Shown: positions 8,007-16,373, counted from the stretch's first letter. The stretch is 43,606 nt of DNA from Anaerolineales bacterium (GCA_016934715.1 JAFGSI010000015.1:1-43606), one strand, 5' to 3'. Notes: generated by a model from the letters alone, not told the origin. Made by a program: numbers and translations.

Positions 8007-9404
8007 AAAAAGCACCTCCAAGGTTGGAATAGAGAATGGACGGACAAATTTCCTGCGCTCCAACTGACTTATGACAAATCCACTGTAAGCGTTTGTGAAC
8101 TCAAAGAAAGCGTCTACTTGGTCTCCTGAAACAAAGTCACGGTAATTGGATAGCAAAGCAAATTGCTCTCCATGTGTTTCATCGAGGTTCCGAACAATCG
8201 AAATGTGTTCATCCAAAGATGCCTGAAACTGTGTCAACTGTTCGGGATTGTGTGGCGCAATCCATCTCGGTAGATTTACAGAAGCAATATTCATTACAGC
8301 AGGCGAGTTACCTAAATTCTTATAAAACGCCATTTGCATACCACTAACTAGATCAGCAGGAGGCTCTCCAAAAATATCTTCGCCTAAATCGTCAACACGG
8401 GCATCTTCATAATGCTTTAGGAAAGATTGTGTGTACTGTAAGGAAACCAGCACATCCATTTTTATGGCTGTTTGACTTACGCTCATTGCCTGACGAAAAT
8501 GTTTCATCACCTTCTGGTGCACAATCCAACCCAACCTTGAAGGTGACAGCACATAAGTCTTGCGATCCTTCGCGTTGCGCGGGTCTTTGGGATTGGCAAC
8601 AATTCGAGTATATGAGCCATAAAACAACCCAACTGTTTTTAGCCATTCAAGCAACCAGAAACCTTTTACGTTGTTGGGATCGCGCCATTCTGTTTTTGGG
8701 CTGTTGACGCCCTTTCCTTGTGATGGATTGATAAGTTGGTTGGCGGTTACATCCTTTGTTTTCTCCAGACCGTTCTCTTTGCACAACGCATTCCAGGCTG
8801 TTTCAGCACCATCAACATCATTTGGCACGTTGGCGACCATCCCAAGCAGAATTTTGAGCAAGTCAGGGAAAACAGTTTGCGCCTGCCACCAAATGCCAAG
8901 CGGCGCGTTGTAACTTTGTAATGCGCCTGGGTTTACCGCTCGGAAGATTTCCCAATTTTGATGGAGAGACGAAGGTGGTTGAATTTCTCCAGCATGCCAT
9001 CTTTTCTTATCTTCAGGAGAGAGAGCCTTGACCCAGGTGAAAAAATCATCCTTGTTTTTCTTTTCGGTCTGGTAATCAAGAAGACTATATCCATCTGGCT
9101 CAGGTAACCTTGCCAAGTCAAGTTTTGTACCCTTGATAGCTTTTGTGATTTTTTCATGCTTCTTCGTAGCGGCGGTATCTACTGTGATTAGCAACGGTGC
9201 GCCGACAAAAAACTTCCGTTTCTCTATCCACTCCTGACGGACAGCTGGCTCACAGATAACAGCAAAAGCATATCCTTTATCTTCCATGCGAACTTTGGCG
9301 CGACCATCGGCAATTGTGTTGATTACAAATGCCAAACCAAATGCCGCGAGGTTATCGGCAAAGGTGTTCGTGGATTTTTCGATGAAATAGGTTGATTGAT
9401 ACAA
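7548..9404 (-). CDS. cas8: Probable Cascade large subunit Cas8
   Basis: A 618-residue protein between cas3 and cas7, where the large subunit that recognises the PAM is expected. The start is TTG at 9404: an AGGAGG lies six bases upstream, and the first ATG in frame would run far into cas3. No zinc-finger Cys pairs, HD motif or GGDD palm are visible, so it is not Cas10d. The segment VKGFWLLEWLKTVGLF resembles a pattern I associate with Cas8a-like proteins. The last 20 residues are strongly acidic. The C-terminal 152 residues can be translated separately (next entry). Subtype of Cas8 is uncertain, since large subunits diverge fast. Confidence 0.8.
   Translation of the reverse strand: MYQSTYFIEKSTNTFADNLAAFGLAFVINTIADGRAKVRMEDKGYAFAVICEPAVRQEWIEKRKFFVGAPLLITVDTAATKKHEKITKAIKGTKLDLARLPEPDGYSLLDYQTEKKNKDDFFTWVKALSPEDKKRWHAGEIQPPSSLHQNWEIFRAVNPGALQSYNAPLGIWWQAQTVFPDLLKILLGMVANVPNDVDGAETAWNALCKENGLEKTKDVTANQLINPSQGKGVNSPKTEWRDPNNVKGFWLLEWLKTVGLFYGSYTRIVANPKDPRNAKDRKTYVLSPSRLGWIVHQKVMKHFRQAMSVSQTAIKMDVLVSLQYTQSFLKHYEDARVDDLGEDIFGEPPADLVSGMQMAFYKNLGNSPAVMNIASVNLPRWIAPHNPEQLTQFQASLDEHISIVRNLDETHGEQFALLSNYRDFVSGDQVDAFFEFTNAYSGFVISQLERRKFVRPFSIPTLEVLFMNSEDDKYSEIMQNEGFRNIAYAIRHSTVSLQNAKKFRKPATDIRYGLGQQLARKAAYPEDFLAELGEFLHLYNAENAQLREKGRNPFRSNVRMEDMEEIVKLVDRFGSKVVCNMLVAFGYASETRSKDKSESVEQEIDDAQADEEESGDEE
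8007..8019 (-). promoter_or_regulatory. Internal Shine-Dalgarno within cas8
   Basis: On the minus strand GGAGGTG is followed by CTTTTT and ATG. The codons used (in LEVLF) do not force such a perfect anti-16S match, which makes a real internal initiation site plausible. Confidence 0.65.
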
Positions 9405-9405
9405 G

Positions 9406-11814
9406 TTATGCCTCCTGCCGGGTTCCACGAGCTGTGCCTTCCTGGTCCGAACGGCGGAGCGACCGCACCAATAGCACGTACGCCATCCAGCCAAATGTGT
9501 CATCAGGGGCAATCAGCAGGTTGGAAAAAGAATTTTGTATTGTCTTCAGTTCGCCTCGCAATAACTCTAAATTGACCCGCTTCCGAATTCCTTCGGGCAC
9601 AAAATCAAGTGTAACAAAGATGTGGCTCTCTGCCTGTACTTCCAAAGCGTAAGTCTTGCACTCGCTTGCAAAGGGTGTGTGATGGCGGGTAATCGCAGTC
9701 AGAATCGCTTTCACTAAATCCTTTTCACTTTCTTGGGTGAAGGATTTTGCAATAACCTGGGCGGTTGCCAATGCGCTTTCACCCGCGTGATTGGGTTTCG
9801 GATGTTTTTTGTGAACGGCACTCTCTGCCTCCTTGTGTTCTTGATTTTTCCACTCATTTTCAGTATGTCCAGCCGCAAAAGTATTGAGGATGGGCATTCC
9901 AATTTGCTTTTGATAGGCGCGCGCCCATCCTTGCCACCCTGTGCTTAACTTGCCTACATCATGGAACAAGCAAGCCAACCAAACTGCTCGCATGACGCTA
10001 CCATCAGACCATCCCGCCGCTTGCTCCAATGCCTTCGCTGAGTAGGTCAATTCTTTCAAGGAAATATCCTGAAAAGCATCCAAGACTCGCTTAATATGAT
10101 CTTCGTAAGACTCTTGGTGATAAGAAAAACCTTCTCGTTCTGCTCTTGCTTCAATATCTGGCAAAGTTGAGACAAAATCTGTATTTCCTGTATCAGAAAC
10201 AAAGCCTTCGTCTTTGAGATAACCTGCCAATTCAGGGTTGACGACAATTATTTGTGTAGCAGTCAGTTGACTTGAGTCACTGAGTCTTTCCCATCCATAA
10301 TCCGTGCGATTGCTCTCATCACTATCCGGGCTTTCAATAAGTCGCCTGACACGCCAGTCGACGTCTATGTCACGTTCAAGCCATTCTTTGAGCATACCGA
10401 ATAAAGTTTTTGTCGGGAGATTGAATCCATTTGCAAGATAAGGGTCAAGCGTTATCTCATCAGGATTGGGATGAATCAAGACCCGCTTGCTATCTGCATC
10501 GCGTACCAAAAGACGACCTGCGCTTACAAGGTCAGCGCCAATCAAAACATTATTAATTGCCTCGGTGCGTGATGGTTCACCCGCTGATAATTTCAATAGG
10601 ATACTTTCATCTCTTGGTGTCGCAACTCTATTTACAAATTCGTGCTCTTTTCCAAAATCATAAATTTCGTTGTTATGTTCCTTAAGCCAATCAAGAGCGT
10701 CTTTCATTTCCTTGCCCCAGGCAGAATTTTCACTGTCAGTGCCATAGGGAGAAAGTTTCTCAACAGGGTAAACGATTACCTGCCCTTGCTCACCCGCATA
10801 TCGTGCACAACGGCCCGCACGCTGAATCAATGCGCTGGCTGGTGCTAGTTCCGTATGCAGAGTTTCCGATGTAATATCAACGCCTACTTCGATAGTTTGG
10901 GTTGCAATGGCAATAACGCTGCCTTCCGAATTGTCACGTCCAAACAGGGCTTTGATTCTTTGTTCGATTTCCTGACGGTCTTCCTGTAAAAAACGGCTAT
11001 GTAATAGTAGCACGTCAATATCTTTGCCTTTTACCGAATCTCTTAATTCTCGATAGAGTTCTTGCGCTCGGCGAACCGTATTGCAGATTGCCAGACTGCG
11101 CTTTTTATGTTTCTTCAGAATTGCACTTGCAGATAATTGCGCTTCGGCGACTTGCCAGGTGCGCTGACGCGCCTCTTTTTCTCCAAACGATGTTTCGATT
11201 AAACGTGCTTCATCTGGATCAACCAAAACAACTTCGGCGTTATAGAGTTCATCTTTGAGTGCATTCAAAACCGACTCGCTAAATGTCGCAGTCATCAGTA
11301 AAACAGGCGCAACACGGCTTAATCGCTTAACTGCGTACAATGTAGATGGCAAAGTTGAATCTGGGTCGAGCAGATGAAACTCGTCAAAAACAAGATAAGA
11401 GCCAACCAGTGCGCCTGCATTGAGATTTGCTAACCTACGCGGCAAGCCGTAAGGCATAGTCAAGTAGCTGCTTAAGAATTGGTCAATTGTGCAAAAGATC
11501 AAGTCGCCCTTAAGCTCTCTATCTTCTGGACGCTCACCTGTTTGAATAGTGACTTTGATTTCTTCCTTGTTTCTACGTTGATAAGAAGATGATAATTTCT
11601 TATATTCTGCTTCAAATTGATTTGCTAGCACACGCATAGGAACAGAGTAAATGCATTTGCGAGGGGTTGATCCATCATCTCGGTCAAAGAAATTTTCAAT
11701 ATATGGGGAAAGAGCGGCGCGTGTTTTTCCTGCTCCCGTCGGCGCTTGCAAGATGACGGATTTACCCGCCTGAATTAACTCTTTGACTCGTTCCTGATAC
11801 GGATAAAGCGGCAT
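9406..11814 (-). CDS. cas3: Cas3 helicase with C-terminal HD nuclease
   Basis: This 802-residue protein unwinds and degrades target DNA after Cascade binding. The helicase comes first: Walker A APTGAGKT at 24-31, DEFH at 144-147, TAT motif near 175, and QRAGRCAR at 331-338. The HD nuclease is at the C-terminus: His573, LFHDVGK with His618-Asp619-Lys622, and His711-His712. Many Cas3 proteins have the HD domain in front, so the order is notable and argues against I-C, I-E or I-F. The ATG overlaps the WYL gene stop by one base (TAATG). The stop lies just before the TTG of cas8. AT-rich relative to the flanks. Confidence 0.95.
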   Translation of the reverse strand: MPLYPYQERVKELIQAGKSVILQAPTGAGKTRAALSPYIENFFDRDDGSTPRKCIYSVPMRVLANQFEAEYKKLSSSYQRRNKEEIKVTIQTGERPEDRELKGDLIFCTIDQFLSSYLTMPYGLPRRLANLNAGALVGSYLVFDEFHLLDPDSTLPSTLYAVKRLSRVAPVLLMTATFSESVLNALKDELYNAEVVLVDPDEARLIETSFGEKEARQRTWQVAEAQLSASAILKKHKKRSLAICNTVRRAQELYRELRDSVKGKDIDVLLLHSRFLQEDRQEIEQRIKALFGRDNSEGSVIAIATQTIEVGVDITSETLHTELAPASALIQRAGRCARYAGEQGQVIVYPVEKLSPYGTDSENSAWGKEMKDALDWLKEHNNEIYDFGKEHEFVNRVATPRDESILLKLSAGEPSRTEAINNVLIGADLVSAGRLLVRDADSKRVLIHPNPDEITLDPYLANGFNLPTKTLFGMLKEWLERDIDVDWRVRRLIESPDSDESNRTDYGWERLSDSSQLTATQIIVVNPELAGYLKDEGFVSDTGNTDFVSTLPDIEARAEREGFSYHQESYEDHIKRVLDAFQDISLKELTYSAKALEQAAGWSDGSVMRAVWLACLFHDVGKLSTGWQGWARAYQKQIGMPILNTFAAGHTENEWKNQEHKEAESAVHKKHPKPNHAGESALATAQVIAKSFTQESEKDLVKAILTAITRHHTPFASECKTYALEVQAESHIFVTLDFVPEGIRKRVNLELLRGELKTIQNSFSNLLIAPDDTFGWMAYVLLVRSLRRSDQEGTARGTRQEA

Positions 11815-12854
11815 TATTTATCACCAAAGAAGTCATTCAGTGTGGACGACTTTCCCGATGGCTCTGAACTGATAAACCAACCATATTTCTCAGCCACCGC
11901 CTTTGCTTCGCCCATCATTGTCTCGCGCAATTCTTTTGGTTCCAGCACCTCACAGTCCGCGCCCCAAGCCCTTATCCAAGGGATCATCTCTTGCAGCTCT
12001 GCTACCTTCGCTTTCCAAACAATCGAACCATCCTGCAATTCCACCTCTTCTTCCGAACGATGCCAGCGTGTTTCACGAACCCGCGCAGATACATTTCGGC
12101 GAAATTTGAGAACTACTTCAATGGGTTCATTCTCCGAATACCAAATACCCCAGGCGTCTGCCAGCAACTCACGCGGATCAAAATCGGCGGGGATGTCATA
12201 ATTGTCGCGTGTTAATTCTACACGTTCAATCCGCTCAATCTTCAAAGTGCGCATTTTGCCAGAGGGGTCATTGCGCCCGATCACATGTGTTGTTTGCCCA
12301 ACCGCGTATGGCTCAATAAAATATGGGCAAAGCAGATACTCAAAAACCTTTCCTGCTTTCTCGCTTCTGTGCCACACCTGCACTTTACGCTGTTCCGCCC
12401 AAGCGAGGGTCAATTTTTCGAGGGCCTGCAGGTACACCGGATCGCGCCGCTGGGCAGCCTCGTCCATCACGTCCGCGGATTGCTGTACATGCCGGCTGAT
12501 GCGCGGAGCCAGCCGTTCCAAGGCCAGGCCCAGTTTGCGCAGGGCGGAAGCCGCGTACGGGTTCTGACGGTCCATGCGTGTGGCCAACAGCCGGGAGGCC
12601 AAATGCACGGCCATGGCTTCGTGCAGTCCAAGCCGGACGTTTACAAGGTACGACTGCCGGTCGATGAACAGCCGGCCGTCGTCGGTCTCGTAGTACGGGA
12701 ACTGGTCCGGCATGTCCCGGAAATAGCGGTTGACCGTGGAACGGTTCACATCCAGGCGGCGGGCGATCTCTGCCTGGGTCATCCCTTCGGGATGGGCAAG
12801 CAGCATGGCTTCGATCTGCAGCAGACGCTCGGCTTTGTTTTCGGCACGATTCAT
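11814..12854 (-). CDS. WYL-domain transcriptional regulator
   Basis: A 346-residue regulator with an N-terminal HTH (GMTQAEIARRLDVNRSTVNR, about residues 24-43) followed by a WYL-type domain (about 150-240) and a C-terminal extension. WYL proteins often control CRISPR-Cas and other defence operons through a nucleic-acid or nucleotide ligand, usually as repressors. It is directly coupled to cas3. Odd feature: composition switches within the gene. A hand count gives about 70% GC at 12421-12480 but about 42% at 12301-12360, so the N-terminal and C-terminal parts may have different origins. I use the ATG at 12854. The ATG at 12890 and the TTG at 12920 are alternatives. Confidence 0.88.
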   Translation of the reverse strand: MNRAENKAERLLQIEAMLLAHPEGMTQAEIARRLDVNRSTVNRYFRDMPDQFPYYETDDGRLFIDRQSYLVNVRLGLHEAMAVHLASRLLATRMDRQNPYAASALRKLGLALERLAPRISRHVQQSADVMDEAAQRRDPVYLQALEKLTLAWAEQRKVQVWHRSEKAGKVFEYLLCPYFIEPYAVGQTTHVIGRNDPSGKMRTLKIERIERVELTRDNYDIPADFDPRELLADAWGIWYSENEPIEVVLKFRRNVSARVRETRWHRSEEEVELQDGSIVWKAKVAELQEMIPWIRAWGADCEVLEPKELRETMMGEAKAVAEKYGWFISSEPSGKSSTLNDFFGDK

Positions 12855-12878
12855 ATGATGTCCCACAATAGAAATCGA

Positions 12879-12891
12879 TATGCTAAGCATA
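12879..12891. promoter_or_regulatory. 13-bp palindrome, candidate operator of the WYL/cas operon
   Basis: TATGCTAAGCATA is a perfect dyad with one central base, 25 bp before the WYL start codon. A 10-bp word, GTGTTGCAGA, occurs nearby on the minus strand (12911-12920) and again on the plus strand upstream of the small HTH gene (13175-13184). Binding by either regulator is inference. Confidence 0.4.
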
Positions 12892-12923
12892 GCACAATCA
12901 TGAGGCGGATTCTGCAACACTTT

Positions 12924-13192
<269 letters not shown>

Positions 13193-13199
13193 CAAGGGA

Positions 13200-13247
13200 A
13201 AACAAAAAGCTCCACGGCTGGATGGGGGGACATCCAACCGCGGAGCA
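13200..13247 (-). terminator. Rho-independent terminator after the recombinase
   Basis: On the minus strand a long near-perfect stem (GCTCC/GGAGC, CGG/CCG, TGGATG/CATCCA around a C-rich loop) is followed by TTTTTGTTTT. It ends transcription of the recombinase and insulates the downstream cas operon. Confidence 0.85.
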
Positions 13248-13310
13248 CCCTGATTATACGGCTATTACGGCATCTCACGTCTGAACCATCTTGTTGACTG
13301 CTTATGGCCG

Positions 13311-14263
13311 CTAAAGCCTCCATCCATCCACCGGGCTTGCCTGTTGGTGAGCTACAGCCACGTCATCTGACGTCAGTTCCATGTAATGCCGAATCATGTC
13401 GAGCGTCTCGTGACCAAACAATTTCTGAAGGGCGAAGATGTTTCCTCCAATCCGCAAGAACTGAATCGCTGCCGTCCTGCGGAACCGGTGCGGATGCACC
13501 TTCGCCACTCCACCCCACTTGCTGACTTTGGCCAGGATATTCGCCAGGTAAAGTTGGGGGATCGGCCGGCCATCTTCGCTCAGGAAGACGTTATCCGCCC
13601 CGAGGACCGGTTCGGCGCGCACCAGGCTGATGTAACGCCAACGCGCCCGCTTGGTGGACTTTCCCAGGTAGACGAACCGCTCTTTGGACCCCTTATGAAG
13701 ATCTTGGCATATCCGGTCTCCAGGTCGAGGTTGGGCATGCGCAAGTTGAGTAACTCGTTCAAGCGCATGCCGGTGTCGAGCAGGATCAGGATGATGGCAG
13801 TGGCAAGCAGCGCAGACAGTTCCGGCAGTTCCTTGCAGGCAGCGATCAGTGCGCGGATCTCGGTCTCGTTGAAGGGGTCCGGAATAAACCTGGGGACCCT
13901 GGGGCGAGGTACGTTCTTAATCGGCGAACTGGTGATGAGTTCCTCGCGGACTGCCCAATTGAAGAAGGATGACAGGCTGGTGTAATATCCGCAAATGGAG
14001 CTCGGAGCCAGCAGTTGTTTCCCCTTTGAGTGATAGGGGTGGTCTTCGTATGTCGCGACTGTCGTGCGCAGCCCGGTAAAAAAACGGCGGACCTGTTCAG
14101 CGGTTACCTCTTCGATCCTGGATGGATGACCGATATCCTTTTCAAGCCACCTGTGAAAGAGCAGCAGGTTGTCGTGGTACCAGGGGAGCATCTTCTTGGA
14201 CAAGCCCTTGGCCTCGTTGCTCACCTGGAAACCAGTGATGGCCTTTTCGAGTGCAGCGTCCAT
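13311..14263 (-). pseudogene. Tyrosine recombinase/integrase, frameshifted
   Basis: Two frames make one recombinase. The N-terminal frame (from the ATG at 14263, with AAAGGAGG upstream) carries the core-binding domain and the first catalytic Arg (DTGMRLNELLNL). The C-terminal frame carries GSKERFVYLG, HPHRFRRTA, LFGHETLDM and the Tyr in RHYMEL. The frames meet near 13690-13697, where one base is missing from the conserved GKGSKER region, as shown by comparison with the intact paralogue at 41887-42951 (same HQQ-SPVD tail). A disabling mutation is the simplest reading. A sequencing error or recoding is possible. It stands next to a partial tRNA gene, as integrases do. Confidence 0.88.
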
Positions 14264-14353
14264 TCTTACCTCCTTTGCAAAGAATGTTAAAGAAAGTGAC
14301 GATGTGTTTTACGTAGGGAAGTTGGTAAATAAGCTGCTCCTGTTAAAACGCAA

Positions 14354-14380
14354 AACGTCCAAAACGGGGTTTTGGACGTT
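14354..14380. repeat. Perfect 12-bp-arm hairpin upstream of the recombinase
   Basis: AACGTCCAAAAC and its exact complement flank a GGG loop. On the minus strand it is followed by a T-rich run (TTTGCGTTTTAA), so it could end transcription coming from the right. It could equally be a recombinase-binding or attachment structure. It lies in the 408-bp gene-free stretch 14264-14671, which also holds a second, weaker dyad (GCAACT ... AGTTGC, about 14391-14422), the tRNA fragment and the -10 box listed below. Confidence 0.55.
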
Positions 14381-14462
14381 CGAAAAGGGGCAACTACTCG
14401 TTTTTTGGCCGATCAGTTGCTACAGCTTGGGGGGATTCTGACTCAAATCGAGGAAGCTCAAC

Positions 14463-14500
14463 TTAAGAGTCAATTGCTCTGCCAGTTGAGCTAGTCGGCC
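14463..14500 (-). pseudogene. 5' half of a tRNA-Lys(CTT) gene
   Basis: The minus strand reads as bases 1-38 of a tRNA: acceptor strand GGCCGAC, TA, D-arm GCTC-AACTGGCA-GAGC, A, then stem ATTGA and loop CTCTTAA with anticodon CTT. After the anticodon loop the match ends: the next bases (GTTGA) do not pair with ATTGA, and no T-arm or 3' acceptor strand follows. The break within the anticodon loop, 200 bp from an integrase gene, fits an integration or excision border. Confidence 0.8.
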
Positions 14501-14639
14501 GTGCGGTTTGTGGTTATACCGCAAAGCCCGAGATAAGGCCTCCACAAAGAACCAGGATCCCAACCCGGAACTGCACACCGCCGTCAGCCAGCAGGCCGCG
14601 GGCTGATGGGTTTTTAAGGCACACCTGCCTGGAAACCCG

Positions 14640-14645
14640 TATAAT
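14640..14645 (+). promoter_or_regulatory. Candidate -10 box (TATAAT)
   Basis: A consensus TATAAT lies 26 bp before the start of the small ORF at 14672. No good -35 is evident. Confidence 0.4.
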
Positions 14646-14671
14646 GATAATAACCAAACCAAGGAGATCGC

Positions 14672-14854
14672 ATGTCAAAATCTGAACTTGAACCCACCAC
14701 CAGCAACCTGGCCGAAACAGACAATTACCTGGTCTGGAAAGCCGACGAACCCGATAACGAGACCACCTACCACGTCGAACTGGGGAACCTCACCGTGCAC
14801 TTTTTCCAGGAAGAGTGGGACGAATTCCTCAAACTGATCCGCAGCATGGGCTGA
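14672..14854 (+). CDS. Small acidic protein of unknown function
   Basis: A 60-residue acidic protein with no transmembrane segment, Cys pair or known motif. Its second half (TTYHVELGNLTVHFFQEEWDEFLKLI) looks like two strands and a helix, a compact fold. The start codon has AAGGAG at good spacing and a TATAAT upstream, and the stop lies 3 bp before the next start, so it is a real gene in an operon with the peptidase. I do not recognise the family. Function unknown. Confidence 0.75.
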   Translation: MSKSELEPTTSNLAETDNYLVWKADEPDNETTYHVELGNLTVHFFQEEWDEFLKLIRSMG

Positions 14855-14857
14855 AGC

Positions 14858-15850
14858 ATGCCCCTGTGCAACTGCATCACCGATGTTCCCGGCGTAGAGG
14901 TCGGCCATGCCCAGGACATGCAGGCCCTGACCGGCTGCACAGTAATCCTGTGCCGCAAGGGGGCGGTCGGTGGGGTCGATGTGCGCGGCGGCGCACCGGG
15001 CACGCGCGAAACCGACCTGCTCCACCCGCTCAACCTGGTGGAGCGGGTGCATGCCGTCCTGCTGGCCGGCGGCTCGGCCTTCGGGCTGGACGCCGCCTCG
15101 GGGGTGATGCGCTACATCGAAGAACAGAAGATCGGCTTCGACACCCGGGTGGCGCGCGTCCCGATCGTCCCGGCGGCGATCCTGTTCGACCTGACCGTCG
15201 GCCGCGCCGACGTCCGCCCGGACCTTGAGATGGGCTACGCCGCCACCGCGGCGGCGGCCTCCGGGCCGGTGGCCGAGGGCAATGTCGGCGCCGGGACCGG
15301 GGCTTCGATCGGCAAGATCTTTGGCCCGGCCGGGGCGATGAAGGCCGGCCTGGGCACGGCCAGCATCACCCTGGGCGGCGGTGTGGTGGTGGGAGCGATC
15401 GTGGCAGTCAACGCCTTCGGCGACGTGGTTGCCCCGGCCACCGGCGAGATCGTTGCCGGGGCACGGCCAACCCGTCTCGGGGCGCTCAAATTAGGCGGCG
15501 AGGGACCCTACGCCGGCACGCTCAAAATGATGTCCACGACCGCCGGGCGGGCGATCATGCGCCTGGCGGAAGGGCACAATACGGTCATCGGCGTGGTGGC
15601 TGCCAACGTGCGTTTCACCAAGGCCGAGGTGACCAAGATGGCCCAGATGGCCCACGATGGGCTGGCGCGCGTCGTCTGCCCGGCCCACACCATGCTCGAC
15701 GGCGACACGCTCTTCGCCCTGGCGACCGGCGGGCACAAGGCCGACGTCAGCACGGTGGGAGCCTACGCAGCCGAAGCGCTGGCCCAGGCCATCCTCCGGG
15801 CAGTACGGACAGCGAGTCCGGCAGGCGGGCTACCGGGATTAAATTCCTAG
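14858..15850 (+). CDS. P1 family (S58, DmpA-type) peptidase
   Basis: A 330-residue member of the P1/S58 family of self-cleaving N-terminal-nucleophile aminopeptidases (DmpA, BapA, NylC relatives). Family features: the N-terminal ITDVPGVEVGHA, VDVRGGAPGTRETDLL, LLAGGSAFGLDAASGV, and EGHNTVIGVVA, in which Asn241-Thr242 is the expected autoproteolytic junction with Thr242 as nucleophile. GDTLFALATGG near the C-terminus is also typical. Members hydrolyse small D- or beta-peptides, amides or aminohexanoate oligomers; the substrate cannot be predicted. No signal peptide. Probably co-translated with the upstream small protein. Confidence 0.9.
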   Translation: MPLCNCITDVPGVEVGHAQDMQALTGCTVILCRKGAVGGVDVRGGAPGTRETDLLHPLNLVERVHAVLLAGGSAFGLDAASGVMRYIEEQKIGFDTRVARVPIVPAAILFDLTVGRADVRPDLEMGYAATAAAASGPVAEGNVGAGTGASIGKIFGPAGAMKAGLGTASITLGGGVVVGAIVAVNAFGDVVAPATGEIVAGARPTRLGALKLGGEGPYAGTLKMMSTTAGRAIMRLAEGHNTVIGVVAANVRFTKAEVTKMAQMAHDGLARVVCPAHTMLDGDTLFALATGGHKADVSTVGAYAAEALAQAILRAVRTASPAGGLPGLNS

Positions 15851-15872
15851 GGACACGGCGCTGCCGTGTCCC
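15850..15872 (+). terminator. Hairpin at the end of the peptidase gene
   Basis: GGGACACGGC and GCCGTGTCCC form a perfect 10-bp stem with a GCT loop, beginning on the last base of the stop codon. No U tract follows, so it is a weak terminator or a REP-like palindrome. Compare 21352-21380 and 23351-23373. Confidence 0.5.
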
Positions 15873-15986
15873 CGGGAAGTTTGGTTCGCGTACTGTGATA
15901 AGATCTGAACCCAGATCTTTGTATGCTGCCTGTTTTGGGCCGCTTCGAGAAGCGACTTCTGGCCAGAAGCAGCAGGGGAGATCCGC

Positions 15987-16373
15987 TTACTTCTTGCGGC
16001 GGCCTTTCAATTCGCTCTTCAGGAAGTAGCTCAACACCACGCTGATGGCGGTGGTGATTAACGATCCGAGGAAGGCGTTCCAGAACCATGGCTCGGCCAG
16101 GGTGAAGCCTACGTTAAACTGGATGCCGATCCAGCCGGTCAGGGCGAAAAGCAGGGTGTTGATCACCAGCGTGAACAGCCCAAGGGTCAGGACGATCAGC
16201 AGGCAGGAGAGCGCCTTGGCCGGCGGCTTGAGGAAGGCATTGACCAGACCGAAGATCAAGGCCAGCCAGAGGATGTCGACCCAGTTGCCAGCATAGAGAA
16301 TGCGCCCGGGCAGGGCAATGATCGCCACATACAGGGCGACCGCATTGATACCCCAGCGTAAGATAAATTTCAT
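15987..16373 (-). CDS. Four-helix membrane protein, phage-holin family (PF04020-like)
   Basis: A 128-residue hydrophobic protein with four probable membrane helices (about 5-25, 30-50, 58-82 and 92-118) and a basic tail (KSELKGRRKK). The pattern ILWLALIFGLVNAFLKPPAKAL matches the bacterial 'phage holin family' small membrane proteins, which are widespread and not necessarily phage-derived. The ATG has GGAGG upstream. It follows the GNAT gene by 13 bp, so they are co-transcribed. Cellular role unknown. Confidence 0.85.
   Translation of the reverse strand: MKFILRWGINAVALYVAIIALPGRILYAGNWVDILWLALIFGLVNAFLKPPAKALSCLLIVLTLGLFTLVINTLLFALTGWIGIQFNVGFTLAEPWFWNAFLGSLITTAISVVLSYFLKSELKGRRKK

Noticed and set aside
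7548-9404. Cas10d (type I-D) identity for the large subunit
   Set aside because: No HD motif at the start and no palm GGDD; the HD nuclease is on Cas3.
13680-13700. Programmed frameshift in the first integrase
   Set aside because: No slippery heptamer or stop-coupled signal is visible; a one-base deletion is simpler.
14420-14662. ORF with the peptide GRLAQLAEQLTL
   Set aside because: That string is the usual false translation of a tRNA gene. It led to the tRNA-Lys fragment instead.
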